A DNA stretch of 51,341 nt from Gordonia zhenghanii (GTDB lineage: Bacteria; Actinomycetota; Actinomycetes; Mycobacteriales; Mycobacteriaceae). The stretch lies in contig NZ_JAKKOQ010000018.1 in assembly GCF_021738965.1 (NCBI RefSeq), positions 1 through 51,341 on the forward strand, written 5' to 3'. The position numbers and the translations under genes are program-made. This document shows positions 1 through 9,576 of this stretch, in pieces. The notes under the pieces were generated by a model. It had not been told where the DNA came from and ran no database searches. It was given only the letters and a program-made list of their open reading frames with translations. Each line of letters starts with the position of its first letter. Position 1 is the stretch's first letter.

Positions 1-788
1 CCGCCGACAGCGACGACCCGGACCTGGTGCCGGCCGCAGAGAATCCCGACCTGAACGAGATGGTGGTGACCACTGATGAGGAGGGCCGGATCACCGCGAC
101 CGCGGATCTCGACGTTCTCACCGGGGAGGAGTTGCAGGCCGCGCTCGACCCACTGTGTCGGCCGGTCCCGTCCCCGGACGGGTCACCCGACCCACGCAGT
201 ACGGGTCAACGTCGCGCGGACGCGCTCGGGCAGATCATCCGCACCTACCTCGCGGGCTCCGAACGCCCGAGCAGTGGCGGCGTCCTACCGCACGCCACCC
301 TGATCGTCCCCACCGTCGGGGCGCCAGGAGATGACGTGGCTCGGTTCGGGTTCGCTGGCCCGGTCTCCCCGGCCACGGTCGGACTCGCGTTGTGTACCGC
401 CGCGGTCACCGCCGTCCGGGTCGACGGTGAGGGGGTTCCGCTCGATGTGGGGCGCGAGCACCGGTTGTTCACGCCGGGGATCCGGAAGGCACTCGCGGTC
501 CGTGATGGCGGGTGCGCGTTCCCCGGCTGCGGGCGCCCGGTCTCCTGGACCGACGCGCACCACTGCACCCCGTGGGCGCACGGTGGAGACACCTCGGTCG
601 GTAACGGAGTCCTGTTGTGTCGGATGCACCACGTGAAAATCCACCACACCGGATGGGAGGTGTTCATCGGCCACGACGGACACCCCTGGTTCCGCGAACC
701 AGTCGACCCGCAGCACCCGAACCGGCACCGCGAACCACTGCGATCACACGCACGACGCACCATGACCGCCCACCCCAACGCAGCATGA
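1..788 (+). CDS. DUF222/13E12-family HNH endonuclease domain protein (5' truncated by window edge)
   Basis: The frame is open from the first bases, so the true start lies upstream; the GTG at 27 is probably internal. What remains is the C-terminal part of the 13E12/DUF222 family: a conserved linker (FGFAGPVSPATV) followed by an HNH nuclease module with CAFPGCGRP, DAHHCTPWAHGG and LLCRMHHVKIHH, giving the paired Cys and His residues of the zinc/metal site. These proteins occur in many copies in mycobacterial and gordonial genomes; their biological role is unknown. The gene is convergent with efeB, with 12 bp between the two stop codons. Confidence 0.85.
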   Translation, partial: ADSDDPDLVPAAENPDLNEMVVTTDEEGRITATADLDVLTGEELQAALDPLCRPVPSPDGSPDPRSTGQRRADALGQIIRTYLAGSERPSSGGVLPHATLIVPTVGAPGDDVARFGFAGPVSPATVGLALCTAAVTAVRVDGEGVPLDVGREHRLFTPGIRKALAVRDGGCAFPGCGRPVSWTDAHHCTPWAHGGDTSVGNGVLLCRMHHVKIHHTGWEVFIGHDGHPWFREPVDPQHPNRHREPLRSHARRTMTAHPNAA

Positions 789-800
789 CGCGCGGTGGGG

Positions 801-2087
801 TCAGCTGAAGAGGTGCTGGCCCCACCATTCGCCGTCCTTCAAGCCAGGAGGCACAGCGAAGACGGCGGATGCGTTCGGAATCAGGTACTCGGTCATCGCG
901 TCCTTGCGGGACAACTGGTGCTGCATCGGGACGAACTGTTTGAAGCTGTCGCGATTGAAGGCGATGAAGAACAGTCCCGCGTCGAGGTGACCGAAACCGT
1001 CGGAGCCGTCGGTGAAGTTGTAGCCGCGGCGGAGGATCTGGACGCCGTTGTTCTGATCCGGGTGCGCCAGGCGCACGTGCGAGGTCCGCGCGATCATCGG
1101 TGATCCGTACGACGTGATGTCGAAGTCCGGCTCGTCGAACTCAGAGGCCTTACCGATCGGAGCGCCTTCGCCCTTCGTCCGGCCGATGATCGTCTCCTGT
1201 TCCTTCAGGTTCGCGCGGTCCCAGGGCTCGATGTCCATCCGGATACGGCGGGCGACGAGGTACGTGCCACCCGTCATCCACTGTGCCGCAGGAGGATTGT
1301 CCTTCTCCGCGACCCACACGTGGTCGTCGAGCACGTCGGTGTCCTCGGCGCGGATGTTCGCGGTTCCGTCCTTGAACCCGAACATGTTTCGCGGAGTGTC
1401 CTGGCCGCGCGTCGTCGACGACGTACGCCCGAAACCGAGCTGCGACCAGCGCACCGACACGACGCCGACGCCGATCCGGGCCAGGTTTCGGACAGCGTGG
1501 ACGGCGACCTGTGGATCATCGGCGCACGCCTGGATGCAGACGTCGCCGAACGACCGCGACGGCTCGATCTTCTCCGCCGCGAACGCGGGCAGATCAGCGA
1601 GAGCGGCAGGCTTGCGCGCGCCGATCTCGAACCGATCCTTCTGACTCGGGTCCGCCGCGCTCGACCCGAACAGGCCCGGACCGAAGCCGACAGTGAGCGT
1701 GAGATGGGCAGGGGAGAGCCCGAGCGCCTCGCCGGTGTCCGCAGGCGGCGCGTAATCGCCGAGGTCCAGCGCACCGCCCTCGACCGTCTCCTCGCCGCGC
1801 GTCATGCGCTCCGCGGCGACGGTCCACCGCTTCAACATGTCGACCAACTCGTCACGCGAATCGGTGACGACGTCGAACGCCGCGAAGTGCAGACGGTCCT
1901 GTGCCTCGGTGGTGATTCCGGCCTGATGATCGCCCCGAAACGAGACCGTCTGGTCGTCCGACGACGAGTCGGACGAGCCGACGCCGTAGCCGCCGGCCGC
2001 ACCCGCGACGCCGCCGACGACCAAGCCTGCACCCGCCGCCCCGAGGACGGCGCGGCGCGAGACTCCCGAGTTCTCCCCGCTACCCAC
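801..2087 (-). CDS. efeB: EfeB, Tat-exported Dyp-type peroxidase / deferrochelatase
   Basis: 428 residues. The N-terminus carries a twin-arginine signal (SRRAVLGAAGAG) and a hydrophobic Gly/Ala segment, so the haem enzyme should fold in the cytoplasm and be exported by Tat. The Dyp signature GFKDGTAN supplies the GxxDG motif, and the C-terminal part has the family's FFIAFNRD and FAVPPGLKDGEWW stretches. In EfeUOB systems EfeB oxidises ferrous iron or acts on haem outside the cell, handing iron to EfeO and EfeU. The GTG start shares one base with the TAG stop of efeO (TAGTG), which indicates translational coupling in an efeU-efeO-efeB operon. Confidence 0.93.
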   Translation of the reverse strand: MGSGENSGVSRRAVLGAAGAGLVVGGVAGAAGGYGVGSSDSSSDDQTVSFRGDHQAGITTEAQDRLHFAAFDVVTDSRDELVDMLKRWTVAAERMTRGEETVEGGALDLGDYAPPADTGEALGLSPAHLTLTVGFGPGLFGSSAADPSQKDRFEIGARKPAALADLPAFAAEKIEPSRSFGDVCIQACADDPQVAVHAVRNLARIGVGVVSVRWSQLGFGRTSSTTRGQDTPRNMFGFKDGTANIRAEDTDVLDDHVWVAEKDNPPAAQWMTGGTYLVARRIRMDIEPWDRANLKEQETIIGRTKGEGAPIGKASEFDEPDFDITSYGSPMIARTSHVRLAHPDQNNGVQILRRGYNFTDGSDGFGHLDAGLFFIAFNRDSFKQFVPMQHQLSRKDAMTEYLIPNASAVFAVPPGLKDGEWWGQHLFS

Positions 2088-3313
2088 TACTTCTTCTGCA
2101 TCACGATGCCGGGAACCTGCGAGAGGCTCGCCGACAGCGCGTCGATCTTGTCCGAGAGACCCTTGCGAGTGTTCTCGTCGACCTGGTCGTAGGACTTGTA
2201 GCCGTCGCCCTCGCGCAGTGCGTCGATCGCCGACCGGACGTCACCGAACTGCGCGGTGATCTTGTTCATCAGATCGGGGCTGGTCTTCGAGATCATCGGC
2301 TGCATCTCGGCGATCAACGTCTCCGCGCCGTCGATGTTCGCAGCGAAGTCCCACAAGTCCGTGTGGCTGTAACGGTCCTCCTCGCCGCCGACCTTGGTCG
2401 CAGCGATCTCGTCCACCAACGCCTGCGGTCCCTGGACGAACGACTGAGTCTCGAACTGGAAGTCCGGCTTGTTGACCTCGGTCTGCAACGTCTTCACGTT
2501 CGTGAGCAGGCCGTCGGCGATCTTCGCGATCGCCTCCTTCGTGTCAGCGGTCTTCGCCTGCGCAGCGTCGGCCGGCGCGACCTGGTCGCCCGCCTCGCCC
2601 ACATCAGAGGCTTGCGGCGCCCAGAGGAAGCGCTCGATGCGGTGGAAGCCGGTGAACTCGACCTTGCCGTCCTCGGTGTCGTCCCACCGCATGTCGACCT
2701 TCGGATCCAGATCCGGGAAGCTCTCGGCGACCGGCTCGACACGCTCCCAGAAGGTGCGGACCTGACCGAACTGCGAACGCGCAGCATCGAGATCGCCCGA
2801 CTTCACCGCGTCCGTGAACGTCTGAGTCTGCGCGACGAGACCGTCCACCTGGCCGCGGACGTACTCGAGGTAACGGCCCTTCGCAGCTTCGACGTCGGCC
2901 GGAGCCTCGCTCTTCTCCTTCTTCTCGCCGGTCACGTTGACCTCCGTGCGGATGCCCTGACCGACCATGCCCGGCTTGCAGGCCACGGTGTAGGTGCCCG
3001 GATCGACGATCTCCACGCCCAGCTTGCCGGTGAGCCCCGGACCGATGTTCTCGACCTCGCCGAGCACGCGGTTGTTGTTGCCGTACACGTAGAACTCGGT
3101 GACCTTCGACCCTGAGTTCGTCACCGCGAAGTCGACCTGACCGGTTTGAAGATCGGTACTCGACAGGTCGCACGCGTCATCGGTCGACGTCACCGTGATC
3201 GCGCCCTCGCCGTCGGACTTCGACTCGCACGCGGCGAGCGCTATCGGCGTGGCGACGGCCAGACCGAGGATCGTCGCGGTGCGAAGGCCGCGATACAGGG
3301 ACGTGGGGGCCAT
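2087..3313 (-). CDS. efeO: EfeO, iron-binding lipoprotein (cupredoxin + M75 domain)
   Basis: 408 residues. I chose the ATG at 3313 because AAAGGA lies just upstream and a lipoprotein signal follows directly (LAAC, lipid-modified Cys29). An open frame continues upstream but overlaps efeU. The N-terminal third is a cupredoxin-like domain; the remainder is the M75/imelysin-type helical domain with the HxxE motif as HRIE (His224, Glu227), thought to bind iron. The protein should sit on the outer face of the membrane and pass iron to EfeU. It is the middle gene of the operon, 38 bp after efeU and overlapping efeB. Confidence 0.93.
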   Translation of the reverse strand: MAPTSLYRGLRTATILGLAVATPIALAACESKSDGEGAITVTSTDDACDLSSTDLQTGQVDFAVTNSGSKVTEFYVYGNNNRVLGEVENIGPGLTGKLGVEIVDPGTYTVACKPGMVGQGIRTEVNVTGEKKEKSEAPADVEAAKGRYLEYVRGQVDGLVAQTQTFTDAVKSGDLDAARSQFGQVRTFWERVEPVAESFPDLDPKVDMRWDDTEDGKVEFTGFHRIERFLWAPQASDVGEAGDQVAPADAAQAKTADTKEAIAKIADGLLTNVKTLQTEVNKPDFQFETQSFVQGPQALVDEIAATKVGGEEDRYSHTDLWDFAANIDGAETLIAEMQPMISKTSPDLMNKITAQFGDVRSAIDALREGDGYKSYDQVDENTRKGLSDKIDALSASLSQVPGIVMQKK

Positions 3314-3351
3314 GAGATTTCCTTTCGGGGTGTGCTCGGCGAATGCGAGCA

Positions 3352-4254
3352 TCAAGAGGAGACGGACTCTGAGTCGGACTTCATCGACGGAGCCGGATCG
3401 GTACGCTTGGGCGATCGACCGCGCAGAACGAACAGGGTGCCGACGATCGCGACGTAAGCGACCCACACGACCACCTGCAGCCACGTCGGCTCGGGCCGGA
3501 AGTTGAAGATGCCCTGCAGAACCTCGCCGTACCAAGCGCTCTGGTCGTACCACGAGGTGATGTCGAAGGCGATGTTGTCCAGTCCCGGGAACCAGCCGTA
3601 CACCTGCAGCGCATGCACGCCGTAGCTTGCGATACCCGCGGCGACGACGATCAGGAACAAGCCCGTGTAGTAGAAGAATCGGGCGAAGTCGATGCGGACG
3701 GCTCCGCGATACAACAGCATCGTCAGAACCACTGCCACCAGGATTCCGAGTAGCAGCCCGAGCAGCGGCCACGGCCCGTTCGACGAACTCTCCGCGTACC
3801 CGACCATCAGCAGCGCGGTCTCCAAGCCCTCACGGCCAACGGCCAGGAACGCGAGGCCCATGACCGCGGCGGGGCCCGCGGCCATCGCCGTCGACAACCC
3901 GGACTTCAGCTCGCCGGAGATGGTTGCCGACGCCTTCCGCATCCACAGCACCATGAACGTCACGATCACCACCGCGACGATCGACGCGATGCCTGCGATC
4001 AACTCGGCCGCCAACGATGAGACCGTCGACGTGCCGAACTGGATGATCAAGAACGTGCCGATCATCAACGCCAGTGCGACGGCGACGCCCGCCCAGATCC
4101 ATTTCAAGACCTCGCGACGACCCGACTTGACCGCGAAAGCGATCAGGATCATCACGACGATGCCCGACTCGAGGCCCTCGCGAACACCGATCAGCCCGCT
4201 CCCGAACATCTGGGTTACTACGGACGGTGCGCCCGACGCGGCGAGAGAGATCAT
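3352..4254 (-). CDS. efeU: EfeU, FTR1-family iron permease
   Basis: 300 residues with about seven hydrophobic segments. Both FTR1 REGLE motifs are present: REGLE at residues 25-29 in the first membrane helix and again at 141-145; these glutamates bind iron during transport. It is the first gene of the minus-strand efeUOB operon. An iron-box-like site lies about 19 bp upstream of the start, so iron repression by a DtxR/IdeR-type protein is likely. The C-terminal tail is short, polar and rich in Ser and Asp. Nothing looks truncated. Confidence 0.93.
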   Translation of the reverse strand: MISLAASGAPSVVTQMFGSGLIGVREGLESGIVVMILIAFAVKSGRREVLKWIWAGVAVALALMIGTFLIIQFGTSTVSSLAAELIAGIASIVAVVIVTFMVLWMRKASATISGELKSGLSTAMAAGPAAVMGLAFLAVGREGLETALLMVGYAESSSNGPWPLLGLLLGILVAVVLTMLLYRGAVRIDFARFFYYTGLFLIVVAAGIASYGVHALQVYGWFPGLDNIAFDITSWYDQSAWYGEVLQGIFNFRPEPTWLQVVVWVAYVAIVGTLFVLRGRSPKRTDPAPSMKSDSESVSS

Positions 4255-4272
4255 CGACGGTTTCAGCTTTCA

Positions 4273-4291
4273 TGAGGCAAGGCATGCCAAA
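4273..4291 (-). promoter_or_regulatory. Candidate DtxR/IdeR iron box upstream of efeU
   Basis: TGAGGCAAGGCATGCCAAA (plus strand) agrees with the general 19-bp iron-box consensus at about 14 of 19 positions by hand count, and has an inner GGCATGCC palindrome. It lies just downstream of the predicted -10 box, where a repressor would block transcription of efeUOB. Confidence 0.65.
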
Positions 4292-4303
4292 CGGCAACGC
4301 TCT

Positions 4304-4332
4304 ACAATAACCTTCGAACGCAACTGAGTGAA
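4304..4332 (-). promoter_or_regulatory. Predicted sigma-A-type promoter of efeUOB
   Basis: On the minus strand, TTCACT (4332-4327) and TATTGT (4309-4304) are separated by exactly 17 bp, each matching 4 of 6 consensus bases. The expected transcription start, near 4297, is followed immediately by the iron-box-like site. Confidence 0.5.
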
Positions 4333-4349
4333 CAGTCGGCACGTCCGCG

Positions 4350-5459
4350 TCACGAAGTGAGGTCGATAGCTGTCCTGAATGCCGTGAATCGATGTCGTCG
4401 CACGTCATAGCCTTGCCGGGCGATGAGCGCATCGCGGATCTGCGGATGGATTCGCGCCGCGATGCCCGTCCACCACGGTTTATGGGAACGAGGTAGGTCG
4501 TCCAGCAACCTGTCGGAGGCGGCGGAGAAGACCGGCGCGAGCCGTAGGTAGTCGGGTCGGAACTCACGAAGGTCGCGGTCGGCGAACGCCGCGAGATGAA
4601 GACCGGAGATGGCCCGCGGGAGGTCGGCGTCGATGTGCGCCGCGACTCCCGACACCAACCCCTTCACGACCGGTAGGTGTGGTTTGCGTTCATCGCGCCG
4701 TTCGCACGTCGACCACGCCCGCTGCCACATGGGCTCGCACGCCTCGCCTGCCTCGAAGGCGACGAGGTTGCGCATGTAGTACTCGTCGAAGACCGGGATC
4801 AACGCGAGCACCCAATCCGGATTGTCGACGTCGCCGCGATCGCAGACGCCGATCATCTCGTCGGTCACGTAGGAGTAGACGCGGGCGAACCACTGCTTGG
4901 GATCGTCCGCCGCCGCGAGACGATCCGCTGTCGCGCGCTGAAAGGCCAGAACCTGCATCGCGGCACGCCGCGAATCGGTCGTATCGACGGGGCGGCGGCG
5001 CTCAACAACTGGCGCGGTCGCCGGTGCGGGCGGCTCGAGTCCGGCCAGGAGATCCAGCGAATCGGCGACCTGGCCGCGGACCCGCTTCGCGAGGACGGAC
5101 GTCGCGGCCCGCGACACCAACTGCATTTGAACGGTCCACGTCAGGGTGCAGCCGGCGGAGGTCGGCGCGATCTCCTGGCGTCCCGAATGGTCGAGTAGCG
5201 CGGGACCGCCGTCGTAGACGCGGTAGTCGAACGATCGCGCGAAGTCGGATCGTTCGACCACTTCGCGAAGTCTGGCTCGTCCGCCCGGCAGGGTGACGGT
5301 GCGCAAGGCTCCGACGCCGTCCGGCCGGTCGCCGACCCCTGGCTCACGTAACTCGATCCGGGCCGTTGACCACCGGTTCATGTGTTCCGGATCGGTGAGC
5401 ATGGTCCATGCCTGCTCCGGCGAGCAGCGGAGATCTCGGTGCAGCTGGAATAGGGTCAC
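4350..5459 (-). CDS. SRPBCC (polyketide-cyclase-like) + DUF5995 fusion protein
   Basis: 369 residues in two parts. Residues 1 to about 145 form an SRPBCC/START-like lipid-pocket domain (SPEQAWTMLTDPEHMNRW near the start). Residues from about 165 resemble DUF5995, with FARVYSYVTDEM, FDEYYMRNLVAFEAG and an internal helical repeat. DUF5995 has no established function. There is no signal peptide, so it is probably cytoplasmic. The ATG overlaps the end of the upstream oxygenase gene by 4 bp, so the two are probably translated together. A hydrophobic-substrate carrier working with the oxygenase is a reasonable but untested idea. Confidence 0.75.
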   Translation of the reverse strand: MTLFQLHRDLRCSPEQAWTMLTDPEHMNRWSTARIELREPGVGDRPDGVGALRTVTLPGGRARLREVVERSDFARSFDYRVYDGGPALLDHSGRQEIAPTSAGCTLTWTVQMQLVSRAATSVLAKRVRGQVADSLDLLAGLEPPAPATAPVVERRRPVDTTDSRRAAMQVLAFQRATADRLAAADDPKQWFARVYSYVTDEMIGVCDRGDVDNPDWVLALIPVFDEYYMRNLVAFEAGEACEPMWQRAWSTCERRDERKPHLPVVKGLVSGVAAHIDADLPRAISGLHLAAFADRDLREFRPDYLRLAPVFSAASDRLLDDLPRSHKPWWTGIAARIHPQIRDALIARQGYDVRRHRFTAFRTAIDLTS

Positions 5460-6682
5460 GCGACTCGCCCGTACCGGCCGGCGTCCGGATCGGCGAGATC
5501 GATGCCGAGTTGGGAGGTGACCAGCCGCAGCTCCCGCTGGGCGACGCGAGTGTCCGATCCGAGGACGCCGAGTGCGCGCAACACCTCACGCGAGCGCACC
5601 AGCGGCCGCGCCAACGCGACCACGTTGTGCAGGGGAGTGGCGCGCAACCCCATCGCGGACGCGACGTCCTCGTCGACCCATCGCGTCGACACGCTTGCGA
5701 ACAGCGTCCGCAGCACCGGCCGCGTCACCGTGTGCACGGCGCCGTTGATCGCGTTCGCCACCACCGGCGGCAACGGCGGCAGTGGAACCTCGGTGCGATA
5801 TCCGTCGTCGAGCAGCGCTGACACCAGAGTTCGCGCATCGGGGTCGGGTTCCATCTGAAACGCGCGTGCGACGCGATCGATGTCCTGGGCGTCGGCGAAA
5901 CTGCGAGGCAACAGGTCGTCGTCGACGCCCATCACCGATCCGATCCACCGCCACATGTGTGTGATCGCCTCCCGCTCCGCCGCCGAGTATCGAAGACCGA
6001 AGTCGTGACCGATGCGCAACGGCAGCGCGAGGAATCCCGCGGTGATCGTCAACTGGCTGTACGTCTGATTGATGGGCACGCCCCACTGCTCGGTGTCCCA
6101 CCACTGACGTACGAGATGGTGGCGGACCATCGCGTGCACCAACCTGATGCGCAAGGTCTGGACCCAACCGGGGTGACCGATCTCCATGCATTCGGGCGCC
6201 GTTGCGAGCGCGACCCATCGGGCTGTCGACTGGACTCGATCCCAGGTGCCCTCGGTGAGACGCCCGGTTGCGCTGAGCGGCCGCGTGAACCCGCGCGCCT
6301 GATAGCCGTAGATCAATGACTGGTACAGCGTCGACGACTGCAACGAGCCGAACCGCCACCACGCCATTGCGCCTGCGCGAGCGAGGGCCGGGTCGTACCA
6401 CGACGGCGGTGTGCCGACCGCGTCGAGGAACGCGGTGAGGGCAGGGGGCAACGGGGTCGGTGAGTCGCGGTTCTCGAGTGCGGCCACGACGTCTCGCCAC
6501 GGCATCGCATCCGGAGTTCCGTGCCGGTCGAAGTACTCGGCGACCACCGCGTCGGCCAACCGGTCCCCGCGCATGAGGCCCGCGGCCATGCTCGCCGTCC
6601 GCTCAGGATGACGTGCGGCGACGGCATCCCAGTTGCGCGCCCCCGTGATGGCGGCGGCCTGGTGAGCGGTGATCAGGTCCAT
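5456..6682 (-). CDS. Oxygenase MpaB / Lcp-like family protein (DUF2236)
   Basis: 408 residues, with the DUF2236 fold shared by latex-clearing protein and MpaB-type oxygenases, which use haem b. The core RLVHAMVRHH (His183, Arg187) matches the conserved histidine/arginine helix of the family, preceded by WWRFGSLQSS and followed by TYSQLTITAGFLALP. The substrate cannot be read from sequence; rubber, a terpenoid or another lipid are possible. No signal peptide is visible, so it is likely cytoplasmic. A TetR gene lies 43 bp upstream on the same strand, and no Shine-Dalgarno precedes the ATG (see promoter/operator entries). Confidence 0.8.
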   Translation of the reverse strand: MDLITAHQAAAITGARNWDAVAARHPERTASMAAGLMRGDRLADAVVAEYFDRHGTPDAMPWRDVVAALENRDSPTPLPPALTAFLDAVGTPPSWYDPALARAGAMAWWRFGSLQSSTLYQSLIYGYQARGFTRPLSATGRLTEGTWDRVQSTARWVALATAPECMEIGHPGWVQTLRIRLVHAMVRHHLVRQWWDTEQWGVPINQTYSQLTITAGFLALPLRIGHDFGLRYSAAEREAITHMWRWIGSVMGVDDDLLPRSFADAQDIDRVARAFQMEPDPDARTLVSALLDDGYRTEVPLPPLPPVVANAINGAVHTVTRPVLRTLFASVSTRWVDEDVASAMGLRATPLHNVVALARPLVRSREVLRALGVLGSDTRVAQRELRLVTSQLGIDLADPDAGRYGRVA

Positions 6683-6704
6683 AAAAGACAGTGTGTTCTT
6701 TTAT
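6681..6704. promoter_or_regulatory. Inverted repeat (probable TetR operator) overlapping the oxygenase start
   Basis: ATAAAAGA, an 8-base spacer, then TCTTTTAT: a perfect 8+8 bp palindrome, strikingly A/T-rich for this genome. It covers the predicted -10 box and the first two bases read as the oxygenase ATG on the minus strand. The neighbouring TetR product is the natural candidate to bind it. Confidence 0.65.
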
Positions 6705-6718
6705 GAGACGGTCGTCAA
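6690..6718 (-). promoter_or_regulatory. Predicted promoter for a leaderless oxygenase transcript
   Basis: Minus strand: TTGACG (6718-6713), a 17-bp spacer, CACACT (6695-6690), then 7 bases to the ATG at 6682. The -35 is good and the -10 weak. With no ribosome-binding site, a leaderless mRNA starting at the ATG fits. Confidence 0.4.
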
Positions 6719-6725
6719 GATCTGT

Positions 6726-7319
6726 CTACGGGTTCGTGGCGGACAGGCCGGACCACAGCAGGGACGTCACGTGGTCGACGAGCTCGTCGCGGCTGATCTC
6801 CCGAGTGTCGGCCCACCATTCGACACTGGCCGCGACGGCGCCGACCATCGCCCGTGCCCACACCGGAGCGGGCGCGGCGTCGAGTCCTCGAGTCGCGAAT
6901 CCGGCCCGCAGCACCTCAGCCACCGTGGTCTCGACGAATGAGCGTCCGTCGGTGCGCCACCGGACGGAGAGGATCGGAGCGAGCGTGGGGTTCTCGTCGA
7001 ACCATGCGGCCAACAGGTCGACGGCGGCCCGCGTCTGGGCGTGTGCGTGGACCGAGCCGGTGGCGACCGACTGCATCTGCGCCACTATCCGACGCGAGTG
7101 GCGCGCGGCGAGTGCGTCGATCACGGCGTCGCGGTCGTCGAACGCGGCATACACCGCCGACCGGGTGAGGCCCGCCTCGGCCGCGACCTGACTCACCGAC
7201 ACGTCTGCGCCCGACCGGGTGATCGCGCGTTCGGCGGCGTCCAGCAGGCTCTCGCGTCGAGCGTCCCGGTCGACGCCCGGGCCGGGTGGTCTACCGCGTC
7301 TGCGGTTGGTCTCGCTCAC
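6726..7319 (-). CDS. TetR-family transcriptional regulator
   Basis: 197 residues. The N-terminal TetR helix-turn-helix is clear: RRESLLDAAERAI, then VSVSQVAAEAGLTRSAVYAAFDDRDAV. The basic N-terminus (RRRGRPPGPG) resembles an AT-hook-like arm seen in many regulators of this family. The C-terminal ligand domain is not recognisable. It lies directly upstream of the MpaB-like oxygenase on the same strand and is divergent from the lpqU-like gene. The A/T-rich palindrome between it and the oxygenase suggests local control of the oxygenase module. Confidence 0.88.
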   Translation of the reverse strand: MSETNRRRGRPPGPGVDRDARRESLLDAAERAITRSGADVSVSQVAAEAGLTRSAVYAAFDDRDAVIDALAARHSRRIVAQMQSVATGSVHAHAQTRAAVDLLAAWFDENPTLAPILSVRWRTDGRSFVETTVAEVLRAGFATRGLDAAPAPVWARAMVGAVAASVEWWADTREISRDELVDHVTSLLWSGLSATNP

Positions 7320-7360
7320 ACTTAGAGACGCTACTGGGAACCTTGACGGGTCGTCCGGAG

Positions 7361-7388
7361 TTGAGTCTGTGATGTGGCACGCTAGTGT
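7361..7388 (+). promoter_or_regulatory. Candidate promoter of the lpqU-like gene
   Basis: TTGAGT (7361-7366) and TAGTGT (7383-7388) with a 16-bp spacer, ahead of an AAAGGA ribosome-binding site. It lies in the 114-bp divergent region shared with the TetR gene. Confidence 0.35.
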
Positions 7389-7433
7389 CTTGCCTCGAGC
7401 GGGAGTCCGCTCACCAGAAAGGACTGATCAGCT

Positions 7434-8183
7434 GTGGCGACGGCCAACACTCTTCGACGCGTCGCACTGGGAGCGACAGCCGGACTGGCAGCCGTCATGC
7501 TGACCGCCTGCAATATCGACATGCCGTGGGACAGCCCCGACATCCCCGACGGACTGCCGCCGGGCCCCGGCGTCCAGCAGCCGTACGTCGACATCCACGC
7601 TTCCGGCCGCACCGCCGACACGCTGCGAGCGTGGGCGACGCCGATCGCCGACGACCTCGGCATCCCGGTCACCTCGATGGAGGCGTACGGCAACGCCGCC
7701 GAGATCCAGCGTCAGCAGCACCCCGAATGCGGAATCGCCTGGACCACCGTCGCCGCGATCGGCGGCGTCGAGACCAAGCACGGCACGCACCATGCCGCCG
7801 ACGTCGCTGCGAACGGCGACGTGCGCCCGGAGATCCGCGGGCCGCAGCTCGACGGAACCAACGGCAACTGGGAGATCCGGGACACCGATAACGGGAAGAT
7901 CGACGGCGACACCGAGTTCGACCGAGCCGTGGGCCCGTTCCAATTCATCCCCACCACGTGGCAGCGTTTCGGCGTCGACGCGAACGGCGACGGCAGAGCC
8001 GACCCCGACAACATCGACGACGCTGCACTGTCGGCCGCGCGCTACCTGTGTGTGTCGTCGGGCGGCGACATGACGACTCCCGAAGGCTGGGAGAAGGCCG
8101 TGCTGACCTACAACAACTCGATGGACTACGTCCTCAAGGTGCGCAATCACGCGAACGCGTACTCCGTCAACGTCAGGTACTGA
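7434..8183 (+). CDS. lpqU: LpqU-like lytic murein transglycosylase lipoprotein
   Basis: 249 residues from a GTG preceded by AAAGGA. The signal ends in a lipobox LTAC with Cys26, so it is probably membrane-anchored outside the cell. The SLT_2/MltB-like domain has the catalytic-type glutamate in IGGVETKHGTH (Glu113), then GPFQFIPTTWQRFG and the C-terminal YNNSMDYVLKV. Such enzymes cleave peptidoglycan glycan strands with 1,6-anhydro product formation. Its place just upstream of eno matches Rv1022 (lpqU), supporting orthology. Confidence 0.87.
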   Translation: MATANTLRRVALGATAGLAAVMLTACNIDMPWDSPDIPDGLPPGPGVQQPYVDIHASGRTADTLRAWATPIADDLGIPVTSMEAYGNAAEIQRQQHPECGIAWTTVAAIGGVETKHGTHHAADVAANGDVRPEIRGPQLDGTNGNWEIRDTDNGKIDGDTEFDRAVGPFQFIPTTWQRFGVDANGDGRADPDNIDDAALSAARYLCVSSGGDMTTPEGWEKAVLTYNNSMDYVLKVRNHANAYSVNVRY

Positions 8184-8212
8184 GCGGGTCGCCGCGACCG
8201 AGCCATTACCCT

Positions 8213-8224
8213 GGTACACGTACC
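8213..8224. repeat. Short palindrome between lpqU and eno
   Basis: GGTACACGTACC has 5-bp arms around a 2-base centre in the 96-bp gap before eno. It could be an operator or chance; no regulator next to it suggests a partner. Confidence 0.25.
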
Positions 8225-8279
8225 CGAAGGCGACGTCGCACGAGGCGTCGGCACGACCATCTGAATGGGGCTGGAATAA

Positions 8280-9563
<1,284 letters not shown>

Positions 9564-9576
9564 TCAACTGATACGT

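Noticed and set aside
2087..3772. Longer EfeO with an extra 150-residue N-terminus
   Set aside because: The extension overlaps efeU in another frame and has shadow composition; the ATG at 3313 has a ribosome-binding site and lipoprotein signal.
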